A stretch of DNA of 41,745 nucleotides from Streptomyces carpinensis (GCF_002154505.1 NZ_MUBM01000075.1:1-41745); one strand, 5' to 3'; shown: positions 31,754 to 40,597, numbered from the stretch's first letter. The notes: generated by a model not told the origin, from the letters alone. A program made the numbers and translations.

Positions 31754-34233
31754 AGGGTCACCGCCCTGCCGTCGGCGCCGGTCGCCCCGCGTGTGTAGCG
31801 GGGGTGGATCAGGCCCACGCAGGTGTACGGCAGTTCGTCCACCTCCTCGACGGGAACCCCTCGCTGCTCGGCCAGCAGGCGTACGTGGTCAAGGTCCGCG
31901 CCCGCCCCGGACTGCGCCAGGATCTTCCACGGCACCCGGCGCAGCAGCACCCGCGTGGTCTCGCCGACGCCGGGCTTGACGAGGTTCACGTCGTGGATGC
32001 CGTACTCCTCGCTGATCCGCTCGACCGCCGCCCAGCCCTCCCAGGTGGGGGTGCGCTCGGCGGACGCCAGTTCCTTGGCGGTGTCCTCGACGGCGTCCGC
32101 GACCTCCGGGAAGCAGGCGGAGACGGTGTCGAGGAAGACGTTCGAGACGTCGGCTCCGGCGAGTTCCCGGTAGAACTTCGCGCCGTGGAAGTCGTCGGGG
32201 CCGACCAGGTCCGCGCGCAGGACGGTCCGTGAGACAAGCCCGGAGACGGTCGAGTTGAGGCAGGCCGACGGTATGAGGAAGTCCTCCCGGGTGCCGTAGG
32301 TGCGCACGCACGAGCCCGGGTCGGCCAGCACGGCGATCTCCGGGTCGAACCCGGTGATCCGCTCCTTCTCCTGGAACTCCCGGACGGCCTGGGCGAGTTC
32401 CCGGGTGATGGCGCCCTTGCCGGTCCAGCCGTCGACGAAGACGACGTCGGCGGGGTCGTGCCGGTCGGCCAGCCAGCGCAGCGCGTTGGCGTCGATGCCC
32501 CGGCCGCGCACGATCGACACGGCGTAGTGCGGCAGGTCCAGGCCGTGCCGGAACCGGGCCCAGCGGCGCATCAGCACCCCGACCGGGGTGCCGGCGCGGG
32601 CGAGCGAGACCAGGACGGGGCGGGGCGAACGCTCGGCCAGGACGGTCTCGGTGACCGCGCCGACGGCCTGGGCGATCCGGGCCGCCGAGGCCTCCAGCGC
32701 CGCCTGGAAGAGCTCCTGGTACTCCTCGTTGGGCTGGTACTCCACCGGCAGCGACTCGGCGTAGTGCGCCCCGCCGCTCTGGATCGCCTCCTCGCGCTCC
32801 TCGGTCGGCGCCTCCAGCGTCACGTCCGAGAGGTCCTGGAGCAGCCAGCCGACCTCCTCGGGCGCGTACGAGGAGAAGGCGGGGCCGCGAAGGGGCTCGG
32901 GCAGCATGCGGGGCCTTTCGGAGGTGGGTGCGGGTCCGGGGACGTACGACGGCACGACCGCGAGCAGGACGTGCGGGGTGTGCGCGGCGAGCTGGGCCAG
33001 AAGGCCGTCGGGGGCGTGGAGCGCCGGGGTGTCGGCGGCCGAGTCGACGACGGCGACGACGGCGTCGAAGCCGGCCCCCGCCACGTTGTACGCGTAGCGC
33101 TCGCCGGGGCCGTCGGCCGGGTCGTCGTGCGCCGGGAAGACCAGGCGGGTGCGGATCGCGTACCCGGGGTCGTCGATCGCGAGGACCGGCGAGCGGGTCG
33201 TGGTGGAGCAGCGCACCTCGGCGGCGACGACCTGCTCCAGCTCACGGGCGAGCCGCAGCGGCGCGTACATCAGCTCCTCGAACCCGAGGACCAGTACCCG
33301 GCGGGCGGTCCCGGGCAGTGCCTCGGCGACCCGGGCGGCCATGGCGGGCAGCGCCCGATCCAGCCGGTCCCGGTGCGCGGGGGTGAACCCGTGCCGGCCC
33401 CCGTCGGGCAGGCCCCGGGGCCAGCGCAGTTCGACGCGGGTGATCCGGCCTCGGGTGCGCTGGGCGGGCAGGGCCGCCTGCTCCTGCGCCGCCGGCACCC
33501 TCGCCGTCTCGTGTCCGGCGACCAGTGCCTGGCCCTTCTCCAGCACGCCCTCCGGGAGACGTACGGTCCCGGAGGCCGCCGTGACCAGGTCCACCCTGGC
33601 GCCGATCTCCCGGGCGAACTCGTCCAGGCGGGCGGTGTCGGCCGGTGAGCGCATGTCGACCAGGGCGACCACGACGTACCGTCGGCGCGGATGGCGTGTG
33701 TGCAGGTCGCGGATGGTGTTCAGAACGGTGTTCCCGGTGGAGAACTCGTCGTCCACGAGGACCAGCGGGCCGTCCCCGGACAGCAGCGCCGGGTCCTCGG
33801 GCAGCAGCAGGTGCGAGGTGGCGTGCGAGTGGGACTCCTCGAAGCCGCCGGCCGGGGCGACACCGGCGACGGGGCGGCGCGTGGAGTGCAGGTAGGTGGC
33901 CGGGCCCAGCCCGTCGGCGACCGAGTGGCCGAGGCCCGTCGCGGTCTCCGCGTAGCCCAGGACGACCGCCGTGGCGGCCTCCCGCCCGCCCAGCAGCTCC
34001 CGCACCCGGCGGCCCAGGGCGAATCCGTGGCCGTACACCACCGACGGCGACTGCGGGACGTGCTTGCCGAGCACGTTGGACACGAGCAGGTGCGCCCGCT
34101 TGGGGTTGCGGCGCAGCGCGAGCCCCAGCAGGCCGGTCAGCTCCTGGCCGCCGAGCAGCTCGACCCCGAGCCGCTCGGCGACCCAGGTGCCGGACCAGAC
34201 CCCGTCGTTTCCTGCCCTGTTCATGCCGTTCAT
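31750..34233 (-). CDS. phosphoribosyltransferase (PRTase_2)-TRSP-StiP multidomain protein
   Basis: 827 residues from ATG 34233, with AGGA 5 bases upstream; an ATG three codons later is possible. The first about 400 residues form a PRTase_2 domain with the PRPP loop LVLVDDEFSTGNTVLNTI and a TRSP domain (VLGFEELMYAPLRLARELE ... CSTTTRSPVLAIDD). After a Pro-rich junction (near residue 447) comes a second PRTase_1/StiP-type domain (EEVGWLLQDLSDVTLEA, HYAESLPVEYQP, LVSLARAGTPVGVLMRRW, VFVDGWTGKGAITREL). Such proteins occur in Ter gene neighbourhoods and may build a ribosyl-containing compound; StiP members have also been called cysteine proteases. In many genomes these are, I believe, two genes. 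Activity is unproven. Confidence 0.88.
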   Translation of the reverse strand: MNGMNRAGNDGVWSGTWVAERLGVELLGGQELTGLLGLALRRNPKRAHLLVSNVLGKHVPQSPSVVYGHGFALGRRVRELLGGREAATAVVLGYAETATGLGHSVADGLGPATYLHSTRRPVAGVAPAGGFEESHSHATSHLLLPEDPALLSGDGPLVLVDDEFSTGNTVLNTIRDLHTRHPRRRYVVVALVDMRSPADTARLDEFAREIGARVDLVTAASGTVRLPEGVLEKGQALVAGHETARVPAAQEQAALPAQRTRGRITRVELRWPRGLPDGGRHGFTPAHRDRLDRALPAMAARVAEALPGTARRVLVLGFEELMYAPLRLARELEQVVAAEVRCSTTTRSPVLAIDDPGYAIRTRLVFPAHDDPADGPGERYAYNVAGAGFDAVVAVVDSAADTPALHAPDGLLAQLAAHTPHVLLAVVPSYVPGPAPTSERPRMLPEPLRGPAFSSYAPEEVGWLLQDLSDVTLEAPTEEREEAIQSGGAHYAESLPVEYQPNEEYQELFQAALEASAARIAQAVGAVTETVLAERSPRPVLVSLARAGTPVGVLMRRWARFRHGLDLPHYAVSIVRGRGIDANALRWLADRHDPADVVFVDGWTGKGAITRELAQAVREFQEKERITGFDPEIAVLADPGSCVRTYGTREDFLIPSACLNSTVSGLVSRTVLRADLVGPDDFHGAKFYRELAGADVSNVFLDTVSACFPEVADAVEDTAKELASAERTPTWEGWAAVERISEEYGIHDVNLVKPGVGETTRVLLRRVPWKILAQSGAGADLDHVRLLAEQRGVPVEEVDELPYTCVGLIHPRYTRGATGADGRAVTL

Positions 34234-34295
34234 GCGTTTCCTGTGGATTCCCTCTGGTGAGTGGGCGTCGGTCGGCGGCCCTGGTGGGCGGCGGG

Positions 34296-35468
34296 TCAGC
34301 CGGGGATTCCGGCGGCGAGCAGCTCCACGAAGCCCACGTCCTCCCTGGCGACACCGAAGACCTCGGCGCGCAGCAGGGTCCGCTCGGCCCAGGCGCGGTG
34401 CGGCTTCACCTCGTTCATCTTGTTCGTGTACGCCGACCGCAGCACGCCGCCGCCGCCGCGCTCCGGCCGCAGGATGTCCGCCGCGTCGCTGAACTCCTCG
34501 TGACTGACCACCGACAGCGCGTGCACGGGCAGGACGTGGGAGGGATGGATGCAGGTCTTGCCCAGCAGCCCGTTGGCCTGGTCCAGGGAGATCTCCCGCA
34601 GCAGCCCGTCCATCGCGTGCTCGATCAGTCTCTCGCGCAGCTCGACCGCCTGCACCTCCAGGAAGGGGCTCTGCCGCAACTGTGGCTTGAACATGCGCTC
34701 CTGCGCCCGGAAGTACTCCCAGACCGGCCCCGTCACCGTGAACCCGGTGCCGTCGGCCCGGCCCAGCATGTTCACCACGTCGGCGATCACGGAGGCGACG
34801 ATCTGGACGTCGTAGGCCGTCATGTCCGGGGCCCTGCGCAGACCGTACGACGAACAGAAGTCGGTGACGCCCAGGCGCAGCGCCAGCACCCGGTCCCGGT
34901 ACTTGTCGACCGCGCGGAAGATCCCCTCCAGGGTCTCCACCCGCGACTCGCGGTACAGCAGTTCGGGGGACTCCAGGACCGGCATGGCGAACAGCCGGCG
35001 TCCGCTCGCCGTCTCGGCGGCCTGCACCGCCTCCAGGAACGGCAGGCCGCGCTCCCCGGTGAACTTCGGCAGCACGAAACCGGACAGCAGCCGCACGGAC
35101 GGTCCCAGCCGGCGCACCAGGTCGGGTATCTGCTCGGCGGCGCGGACCCGGACGAACAGCAGGGGCAGGCCGGCGGCGCCGACGGGGAGCTCTGCGAGGC
35201 GGGCGAACTGCCGGACGAGGTTCTCCTCGCCGTGCTCCACGTCCGCGTCGTCTATCGAGTCCTCCAGGCACAGCACCATCGAGACCACTCCGCGCGCGGC
35301 CTGCTTGACGATGTCGTCGGCGAGGCGCGGACGGGTGGCCGGGCTGTAGAGGGTGGCGCCGAGGGCGGCGGAGAGCAGCCGGGCGGGGGAGTCGGCGGTG
35401 AACTCCCCCGGCTCCTGGTGGAAGAGGCGCTGCCGCACCTCAGGAGCGAGGTGCCCGAAATGACGCAT
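34296..35468 (-). CDS. CitE-like HpcH/HpaI aldolase/citrate-lyase family protein
   Basis: 390 residues from ATG 35468, with GGGGGAG 4 bases upstream. The TIM-barrel signature residues are visible: ATLYSPATRPRLADDI, then SMVLCLEDSIDDADVEHGEENL carrying the metal-binding acidic group, LLSGFVLPKFTGERGL, LFAMPVLESPELLYRESRVETL and CIHPSHVLPVHA at the end. These enzymes make or break C-C bonds next to acyl or keto groups, usually with Mg2+ and often CoA substrates. It is the first gene of a minus-strand operon, 62 bases before the PRTase-StiP gene. It is divergent from a TerD-like gene. Ter-linked members are proposed to make a precursor for the PRTase; no product is known. Confidence 0.9.
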   Translation of the reverse strand: MRHFGHLAPEVRQRLFHQEPGEFTADSPARLLSAALGATLYSPATRPRLADDIVKQAARGVVSMVLCLEDSIDDADVEHGEENLVRQFARLAELPVGAAGLPLLFVRVRAAEQIPDLVRRLGPSVRLLSGFVLPKFTGERGLPFLEAVQAAETASGRRLFAMPVLESPELLYRESRVETLEGIFRAVDKYRDRVLALRLGVTDFCSSYGLRRAPDMTAYDVQIVASVIADVVNMLGRADGTGFTVTGPVWEYFRAQERMFKPQLRQSPFLEVQAVELRERLIEHAMDGLLREISLDQANGLLGKTCIHPSHVLPVHALSVVSHEEFSDAADILRPERGGGGVLRSAYTNKMNEVKPHRAWAERTLLRAEVFGVAREDVGFVELLAAGIPG

Positions 35469-35665
35469 GAAGCTCCCCCGTTGTGATGCCGAATGGCCTG
35501 TACGGACTGCCGGACTGCCCGGCCTCAGAAAAAAAGGTGGCCGGTAATAGTACGTACAAATCAGTGTCAGCAGTTCCCGCCGGGCATGAACTTCTGGTAA
35601 AGCGGCCGGTATCCGCGCCGGACCCCGCGTTGTCGTGAGCAGGACCGAGAAGGCAGGATGACCGC
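35469..35665. promoter_or_regulatory. divergent promoter region of the CitE operon and TerD-like gene
   Basis: This 197-base stretch is unusually A/T-rich for the window (a run of seven A at about 35529-35535, then GGTAATAGTACGTACAAATC). On the minus strand TATTAC is a plausible -10 for the CitE operon with CTGACA 15 bases upstream. GTACGTAC is a small palindrome. Shared regulation of both transcripts is likely but unproven. Confidence 0.4.
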
Positions 35666-36460
35666 ATGACGCACGCGATGGTGAAGGGATCGAACGTCCC
35701 CGTGGACGCCGCCACGGTACGGGCCGTGGTGCGGTGGACGCCCGGTCAGGGGGTCCCGGACGTCGACGCCTCGGCGCTGCTCCTCGGTCCCGACGGTCGT
35801 GTGCGCTCCGACGAGGACTTCGTGTTCTACAACCAGCCCCGGCACCCCTCCGGGAAGGTCTGGCGGCTCGGCAAGCGGCGGATCGCGGAGGGCCTGACCG
35901 ACACGGTCCAGACGGACCTCGCGGGCGTCGAGTCCGGGGTCGGCCGGATCCTGGTGGTCGCCTCGGCGGACGGCGTCACGTTCGACCGCGTACGGGCATT
36001 GCGCGTCCTGCTGTACGACGCGACGGTCGCCGACGGCGAGCCGCTGGCGTATTTCGACATCAAGCCCGAGACCGGCCAGGAGGCCGCGCTGATCTGCGGC
36101 GAGCTGTACCGGCGGGGTGAGGGCTGGAAGTTCCGGGCGCTGGGCGAGGGCTACTCGAACGGGCTGAAGGGACTCGCGACGGACTTCGGGATCTCGGTGG
36201 ACGAGGGCGAGGCCGGCGAGGCGGAAGTGACCGCCGGGGCCGATGGGACGGTGGGCGCGTCGACGCAGGCGCCCGCCGCACAGCCCTTGCCGCCCGAGCA
36301 GCCGACGTACGGGTATCCGCAGCAGCCCACGGCTGTGCCCATGGCGACTCAGCCCGCTTACGGGTATCCACAGTCGGGGTACGGGTATCCGCCGGTCGCC
36401 GCCGCTCCGGATCCCGAGTTCCGGTTGCCGCCGCAGGGGCCTCAGTTCATCGGGCGCTGA
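35666..36460 (+). CDS. TerD-family protein with YGYPQ-rich tail
   Basis: 264 residues from ATG 35666. Residues 1-180 are one TerD (tellurium-resistance/stress) beta-sandwich: [34 protein letters not shown] with the acidic Ca2+-type positions, [35 protein letters not shown] and [27 protein letters not shown] Glu/Ala linker is followed by a low-complexity tail with three YGYP units ([23 protein letters not shown]). TerD proteins bind Ca2+ and act in a membrane-linked stress response. The tail may mediate multivalent contacts. It is transcribed away from the CitE operon. Confidence 0.9.
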   Translation: MTHAMVKGSNVPVDAATVRAVVRWTPGQGVPDVDASALLLGPDGRVRSDEDFVFYNQPRHPSGKVWRLGKRRIAEGLTDTVQTDLAGVESGVGRILVVASADGVTFDRVRALRVLLYDATVADGEPLAYFDIKPETGQEAALICGELYRRGEGWKFRALGEGYSNGLKGLATDFGISVDEGEAGEAEVTAGADGTVGASTQAPAAQPLPPEQPTYGYPQQPTAVPMATQPAYGYPQSGYGYPPVAAAPDPEFRLPPQGPQFIGR

Positions 36461-36464
36461 GCGG

Positions 36465-37202
36465 CTACTCGCCGGTCTTGCTCTTGTATCCCCGCCCCCA
36501 CTGCAAGCCCCACCCGTACAGCCGGTCAAGTTCCGACTGGAAGCCGTAGACGAACTTGACCTCGCGCCGGACGACGAGCTCGCCCTTGATGTTCTCGATC
36601 AGGACGACCGCGCACGAGCGGGCCTGGGGGTGGCGTTCGTCGAGGCCGATCTCGATGCGGGGGCCGTTGCTCGGGTAGAGCGTGACGATCGCGTGGGTGC
36701 GGTCGAAGGCGGGGGTCTGGTCGTAGATGTAGACGAAGACCAGCAGGCGCTTGATGCTGTCGCGGTGGTCCAGGTTGACGTAGATCGTCTCACCGGACGC
36801 GGAGCCGAAGCGGTCGTCGCCGCTGAGTTTGACGTACGGCGGCGCGTTCACGTCGCCCAGGAAGCCGCCGAGCGGCTGGACGACGCCCTTGGTGCCGTCG
36901 GCCAGTTCGTACAGGCAGCCGAGGTCGAGGTCGACGTTGACCATCGACTGGCTGTGTCCGAGCACCTCCGGCGGCTTGAGCGCCTTGAACGGGTGCCTCA
37001 GCAGGCTCTGCCGGGTGGAGCCGCCTATGTCGGAGGTGCGCATCCGCCAGGTCAGGTTGATGCGCAGGTGTCCGGTGGCCGCGCCCTGCCTGGTCAGGGA
37101 CACCTGTTGGTGCCGTTTGGTCAGTTCGATCGCGTTGGACGCGGCGCTGCCCGAGTCGAAATCGGTCGCACGTCCGCCCAGCAGACCGTCGAAGAAACCC
37201 AT
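36465..37202 (-). CDS. terA: TerA-like protein (TerD superfamily)
   Basis: 245 residues from ATG 37202. It starts MGFFDGLLGGRATDFDSG, then ELTKRHQQVSLTR. The core carries NLTWRMRTS, MVNVDLDLGCLYELADGTKGVVQPLGG, the acidic AFDRTHAIVTLYPSNGPRIEI and CAVVLIENIKGELVVRREVKFVYGF. These match TerA-type proteins, TerD-superfamily members that lack several Ca2+ positions. It converges on the TerD-like gene with only 4 bases between the stops. It is probably a soluble partner of the other Ter proteins. A 181-base gap with a very stable hairpin separates it from the DUF475 gene upstream, so it may have its own promoter. Confidence 0.82.
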   Translation of the reverse strand: MGFFDGLLGGRATDFDSGSAASNAIELTKRHQQVSLTRQGAATGHLRINLTWRMRTSDIGGSTRQSLLRHPFKALKPPEVLGHSQSMVNVDLDLGCLYELADGTKGVVQPLGGFLGDVNAPPYVKLSGDDRFGSASGETIYVNLDHRDSIKRLLVFVYIYDQTPAFDRTHAIVTLYPSNGPRIEIGLDERHPQARSCAVVLIENIKGELVVRREVKFVYGFQSELDRLYGWGLQWGRGYKSKTGE

Positions 37203-37325
37203 CTCCCGCCCCCAGCCTCCCCACCGTCGCAGCCCCGCACAGTGCAGCGGGGCGGTCCCCGGGACCCGGCCCGGCTCGCCGTCGTCCTCGTCGACCGCCC
37301 CGCAAGGAAGCGTTCCTCGTGCCGA

Positions 37326-37368
37326 GGGGCGTCACACCTGGCGAGTGAGCCGACAGCTGTGACGCCCC
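37326..37368 (-). terminator. 11-base stem-loop after the DUF475 gene
   Basis: GGGGCGTCACA (37326-37336) pairs perfectly with TGTGACGCCCC (37358-37368). It lies 15 bases beyond the DUF475 stop and 123 bases before the TerA-like start. Confidence 0.85.
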
Positions 37369-37383
37369 GGAGTGAACCGGGCC

Positions 37384-38532
37384 CTAGAGAGGGGCCGACA
37401 CCTCAGCCTTCTCTCCCGCGTCCGTCGCTTTTCCCTCCGCGGCCTCCAGCGCGCGGTTGCGGCGCACCGAGGACCAGAAGGACCAGGCGATCAGGATCAC
37501 ACCGACGAGGCCGGTGATCACCTCGTTGATCTCGTGCTGGATGGTGACCATGAGGATCAGGGCCAGGGCGCCGATCGCGTAGTGGGCGCCGTGCTCCAGG
37601 TAGACGTAGTCGTCCAGGGTGCCCTGGCGGACCAGGTAGACCGTGAGGGACCGGACGTACATGGCGCCGATGCCGAGGCCGAGAGCCATCATGACGATGT
37701 CGTTGGTGATGGCGAAGGCGCCGATCACACCGTCGAAGGAGAAGGACGCGTCCAGGACCTCCAGGTAGAGGAACATGAAGAACGCGGCCTGGCCGGCCAG
37801 CTTGACCGCCGAGCGTGGCTTGCCGGTGCGGGCGGCCTCTTCCTCCTCCTCGTGCTCGCGCTCCTCGTCCTCCTCCAGCTTGTCCTCGAAGTAGCCGGAC
37901 AGGCCGCCGACGACCATGTACGTGATCAGGCCGGCGATGCCCGCGATCAGGACCGTCTGCGCCTTGTCGGCGTGCGCGCCGCCGTGCTGGTGGGCGTGGG
38001 TGGCGAAGGTGAAGGAGGTGATCAGCAGGACGACCAGGGAGATGCAGACCGACAGCATGTCGACCTTGCCGAGCTTGGCCAGCGGCCGCTCGATCCAGCG
38101 CAGCCACTGGATGTCCCGTTCCTCGAAGATGAAGTCCAGGAAGATCATCAGCAGGAACATGCCACCGAAGGCCGCGATCGCCGGATGGGCGTCGGTGACC
38201 AGCTGCTGGTAGCGGTCCTTGTCGCTGAAGGCCAGGTGGACGGCCTCGATGGGCCCCATCTTGGCGGTGATCGCGACGATGACGACGGGGAACACCAGCC
38301 GCATGCCGAAGACCGCGATCAGCACGCCGACCGTGAGGAAGATCTTCTGCCAGAAGGCATTCATCTTCTTCAGGATTCCGGCGTTGACCACTGCGTTGTC
38401 GAACGACAGCGAGATCTCCAGGACGGCGAGGATCGCCACAACGCCGAAGGCGGTCCACCCCCCGTAGAAGGCCGCCGCGACCAGCCCGAGCGCGGTGATC
38501 GCGAACGACCAGCCGAAGGTTTTCAGAAGCAC
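37384..38532 (-). CDS. DUF475/TerC-family integral membrane protein
   Basis: 382 residues from GTG 38532 (weak ribosome-binding site). About nine to ten membrane helices. The TerC-superfamily signature appears twice: EISLSFDNAVVNAGILKKM near residue 40 and LEVLDASFSFDGVIGAFAI near 266, each with the buried Asp/Asn group thought to bind metal ions. An acidic and His-rich loop (HAHQHGGAHADK and KLEEDEEREHEEEEE) suggests a cytoplasmic metal-sensing region. TerC relatives are linked to Mn2+ efflux and to Ter stress complexes. A CCGTA-TATG-TACGG palindrome lies 13 bases upstream of the start. The gene follows a terD gene on the same strand after 51 bases. Confidence 0.88.
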   Translation of the reverse strand: MLLKTFGWSFAITALGLVAAAFYGGWTAFGVVAILAVLEISLSFDNAVVNAGILKKMNAFWQKIFLTVGVLIAVFGMRLVFPVVIVAITAKMGPIEAVHLAFSDKDRYQQLVTDAHPAIAAFGGMFLLMIFLDFIFEERDIQWLRWIERPLAKLGKVDMLSVCISLVVLLITSFTFATHAHQHGGAHADKAQTVLIAGIAGLITYMVVGGLSGYFEDKLEEDEEREHEEEEEAARTGKPRSAVKLAGQAAFFMFLYLEVLDASFSFDGVIGAFAITNDIVMMALGLGIGAMYVRSLTVYLVRQGTLDDYVYLEHGAHYAIGALALILMVTIQHEINEVITGLVGVILIAWSFWSSVRRNRALEAAEGKATDAGEKAEVSAPL

Positions 38533-38544
38533 TGGCTACCCAAT

Positions 38545-38558
38545 CCGTATATGTACGG
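38545..38558. promoter_or_regulatory. 14-base palindrome before the DUF475 start
   Basis: CCGTA-TATG-TACGG is a perfect inverted repeat between terD and DUF475. It could be an operator, or an mRNA hairpin that limits access to the weak start. Confidence 0.4.
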
Positions 38559-38583
38559 GTCTCCCCCGTCGCCGTCCCCGGCT

Positions 38584-39162
38584 TTACGAAACGTTGACTC
38601 CGAAGTCTAGAGCGATGCCGCGCAAGCCGGAGGCATACCCCTGCCCCACCGCCCGGAACTTCCATTCGCCCTGGTAGCGGTAGAGCTCACCGAAGATCAT
38701 CGCGGTCTCGGTGGAGGCGTCCTCGCTCAGGTCGTAGCGGGCGAGCTCCTGACCGTCGGCCTGGTTGACGACGCGGATGAAGGCGTTGGACACCTGGCCG
38801 AAGGTCTGGCCGCGCTCGTCGGCCATGTGGATCGAGACCGGGAAGACGATCTTCTCGCACTGCGGCGGGACCTTGGCGAGGTCCACCAGGATCGACTCGT
38901 CGTCGCCCTCGCCCTCACCGGTGAGGTTGTCACCGGTGTGCTCGACCGAGCCGTCCGGGCTCTTGAGCTGGTTGTAGAAGACGAACCACTCGTCGCCCAG
39001 CACCCGGTTGCCCGCGGAGCACAGCAGCGCGCTGGCGTCGAGGTCGAAGGGCGCTCCGGTGGTGGAGCGCGCGTCCCAGCCGAGCCCGACCATGACGTTG
39101 GTCAGGTTGGGTGCGGCCTTGGACAGGGAGACGTTGCCCCCCTTGGCGAGCGTGACGCCCAT
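38584..39162 (-). CDS. terD: TerD-family stress protein (copy 1)
   Basis: 192 residues from ATG 39162, with GGGGAGGA at good spacing. Canonical Ter[35 protein letters not shown] with its acidic Ca2+ positions, [25 protein letters not shown] (Ca2+-site acidic cluster) and [21 protein letters not shown]. TerD proteins bind Ca2+ and assemble with TerC-type membrane proteins; in Streptomyces they affect development and stress tolerance. It is close to the second TerD copy (39290-39865), sharing a 72-base exact block, and is upstream of the DUF475 gene. Confidence 0.95.
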   Translation of the reverse strand: MGVTLAKGGNVSLSKAAPNLTNVMVGLGWDARSTTGAPFDLDASALLCSAGNRVLGDEWFVFYNQLKSPDGSVEHTGDNLTGEGEGDDESILVDLAKVPPQCEKIVFPVSIHMADERGQTFGQVSNAFIRVVNQADGQELARYDLSEDASTETAMIFGELYRYQGEWKFRAVGQGYASGLRGIALDFGVNVS

Positions 39163-39206
39163 GATGCTGGTCCTCCCCGGGGATGGTGCGTGTGTGGGTT
39201 CCTGCG

Positions 39207-39242
39207 CGTCCGGCGCCGCGCGGAAACACGCGGCGCCGGACG
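39207..39242 (-). terminator. 14-base stem-loop between the two terD genes
   Basis: CGTCCGGCGCCGCG (39207-39220) pairs perfectly with CGCGGCGCCGGACG (39229-39242) around an 8-base loop. It should end or attenuate transcription from the upstream terD copy. Confidence 0.85.
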
Positions 39243-39289
39243 ATCAGGTGTTCTGTTGTACGGATGTTCGATCAGCGGGATCGCGAGAC

Positions 39290-39865
39290 TCAGACGTTCA
39301 CGCCGAAGTCCTGGGCGATGCCGCGCAGGCCCGAGGCGTAGCCCTGACCGATGGCGCGGAACTTCCACTCCGCGCCATGGCGGTAGAGCTCGCCGAAGAC
39401 CATGGCCGTCTCGGTGGAGGCGTCCTCGCTCAGGTCGTAGCGAGCGATCTCCGCGCCGCCGGCCTGGTTCACCACGCGGATGTAGGCGTTGCGGACCTGG
39501 CCGAAGGACTGCTGGCGGTTCTCCGCCTCGTAGATCGAGACCGGGAAGACGATCTTGTCGACGTCGGCGGGAACACCGGCGAGGTTCACCTTGATGACCT
39601 CGTCGTCGCCCTCGCCCTCACCGGTGAGGTTGTCACCGGTGTGCTCGACCGAGCCGTCCGGGCTCTTGAGGTTGTTGAAGAAAACGAAGTTCTGGTCGTT
39701 GCCGACCTTCCCGGAGTTGTTCAGCAGCAGCGCGCTGGCGTCGAGGTCGAAGTCGGTGCCGGTCGTGGTGCGGGCGTCCCAGCCCAGGCCGACGAGAACC
39801 GCGGTCAGGCCCGGCGCCTCCTTCGTCAGCGATACGTTGCCGCCCTTGCTGAGGCTGACTCCCAC
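39290..39865 (-). CDS. terD: TerD-family stress protein (copy 2)
   Basis: 191 residues from GTG 39865; GGAGG precedes it by only 4 bases, yet the N-terminus [14 protein letters not shown] matches the family exactly. The core has the same Ca2+-site residues as copy 1: [48 protein letters not shown] and [21 protein letters not shown]. The two copies are clearly paralogues (both have SIHM/SIYE-type midsections that differ), so a duplication predates their divergence. It is the first terD gene transcribed after the peroxiredoxin gene, with 203 bases between, and is followed by a strong stem-loop. Confidence 0.95.
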   Translation of the reverse strand: MGVSLSKGGNVSLTKEAPGLTAVLVGLGWDARTTTGTDFDLDASALLLNNSGKVGNDQNFVFFNNLKSPDGSVEHTGDNLTGEGEGDDEVIKVNLAGVPADVDKIVFPVSIYEAENRQQSFGQVRNAYIRVVNQAGGAEIARYDLSEDASTETAMVFGELYRHGAEWKFRAIGQGYASGLRGIAQDFGVNV

Positions 39866-40068
39866 GAGTCCTCCATTGGTGTCCGGGGGCGGGGAGCCCC
39901 GTCGTGCATCGGATATGGGATCAACGTGTCGATCCTAGTGACGGGTTCCCGCCCCAGGCAGGCCTCGCAGCCGAAGAATCCCAGGTGTCGGATCACCGAC
40001 GGCCGAATCGGCGAATCGCCGGCCCTCGGGTCACCGGCCGCCGGGGCACCGGCCGCCTGTTCACCGGC

Positions 40069-40527
40069 TCAGAGGGTGTCGAGCGCCTTCACGTACTCGT
40101 TCAGGTCGCGCGCGTCCGGCAGGCCGTTGACCACGGTCCAGCGCACGACGCCCTCCTTGTCGATGATGAAGGTCCCGCGCACGGCGCAACCCTTGTCCTC
40201 GTCGAAGACGCCGTAGTCGCGCGAAGTGTTGCCGTGCGGCCAGAAATCGCTCAGCAGCGGGTACTCGAGGCCCTCCTGCTCGGCGAAGACGCGCAGGGTG
40301 TGGATGGAGTCGTTGGAGACGGCGAGCAGCTGGGTGTCGTCGTTGACGAACTTGGGCAGGTTGTCGCGCAGAGCGCACAGCTCGCCGGTGCACACGCCGG
40401 TGAAGGCGAACGGGTAGAAGAGCAGGACCACGTTCTTCTCACCGCGGAAGTCGGACAGCTTCACGGTGCGGCCGTGGTTGTCCTTGAGCTCGAAGTCGGG
40501 TGCCTTGTCGCCGACCTGGATCGCCAT
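40069..40527 (-). CDS. ahpE: AhpE-type peroxiredoxin
   Basis: 152 residues from ATG 40527. Peroxiredoxin signature [14 protein letters not shown] gives the peroxidatic Cys46 within PxxxTxxC and a nearby Cys51. Catalytic Arg is in [10 protein letters not shown], and [17 protein letters not shown] sequence ([14 protein letters not shown]) is typical of the AhpE branch of actinobacteria. It reduces H2O2, organic hydroperoxides or peroxynitrite, with electrons probably from mycothiol/mycoredoxin or thioredoxin. The order ahpE-DUF3052-aceE, with aceE on the other strand, is the same as in mycobacteria. A palindromic GACGGGCCG/CGGCCCGTC stem lies upstream. Confidence 0.93.
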   Translation of the reverse strand: MAIQVGDKAPDFELKDNHGRTVKLSDFRGEKNVVLLFYPFAFTGVCTGELCALRDNLPKFVNDDTQLLAVSNDSIHTLRVFAEQEGLEYPLLSDFWPHGNTSRDYGVFDEDKGCAVRGTFIIDKEGVVRWTVVNGLPDARDLNEYVKALDTL

Positions 40528-40597
40528 CGTCCTGCTTTCCCTTCGGTGGGGCTGTTCGGGTGAGACCACCCTACGCAGCGATCACCGCGGGCCGGCG

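Noticed and set aside
34234..35271. Upstream extension of the PRTase-StiP frame by 346 codons over the CitE-like gene
   Set aside because: It overlaps the CitE-like gene on the same strand in another frame, is Arg/Pro-rich without domains, and a good ribosome-binding site lies at 34233.
39920..39975. ECF-type promoter (GGAAC ... GTT) upstream of the second terD copy
   Set aside because: The -35-like GGGAACC is present but spacing and the -10 part do not fit SigR or SigE consensus well.
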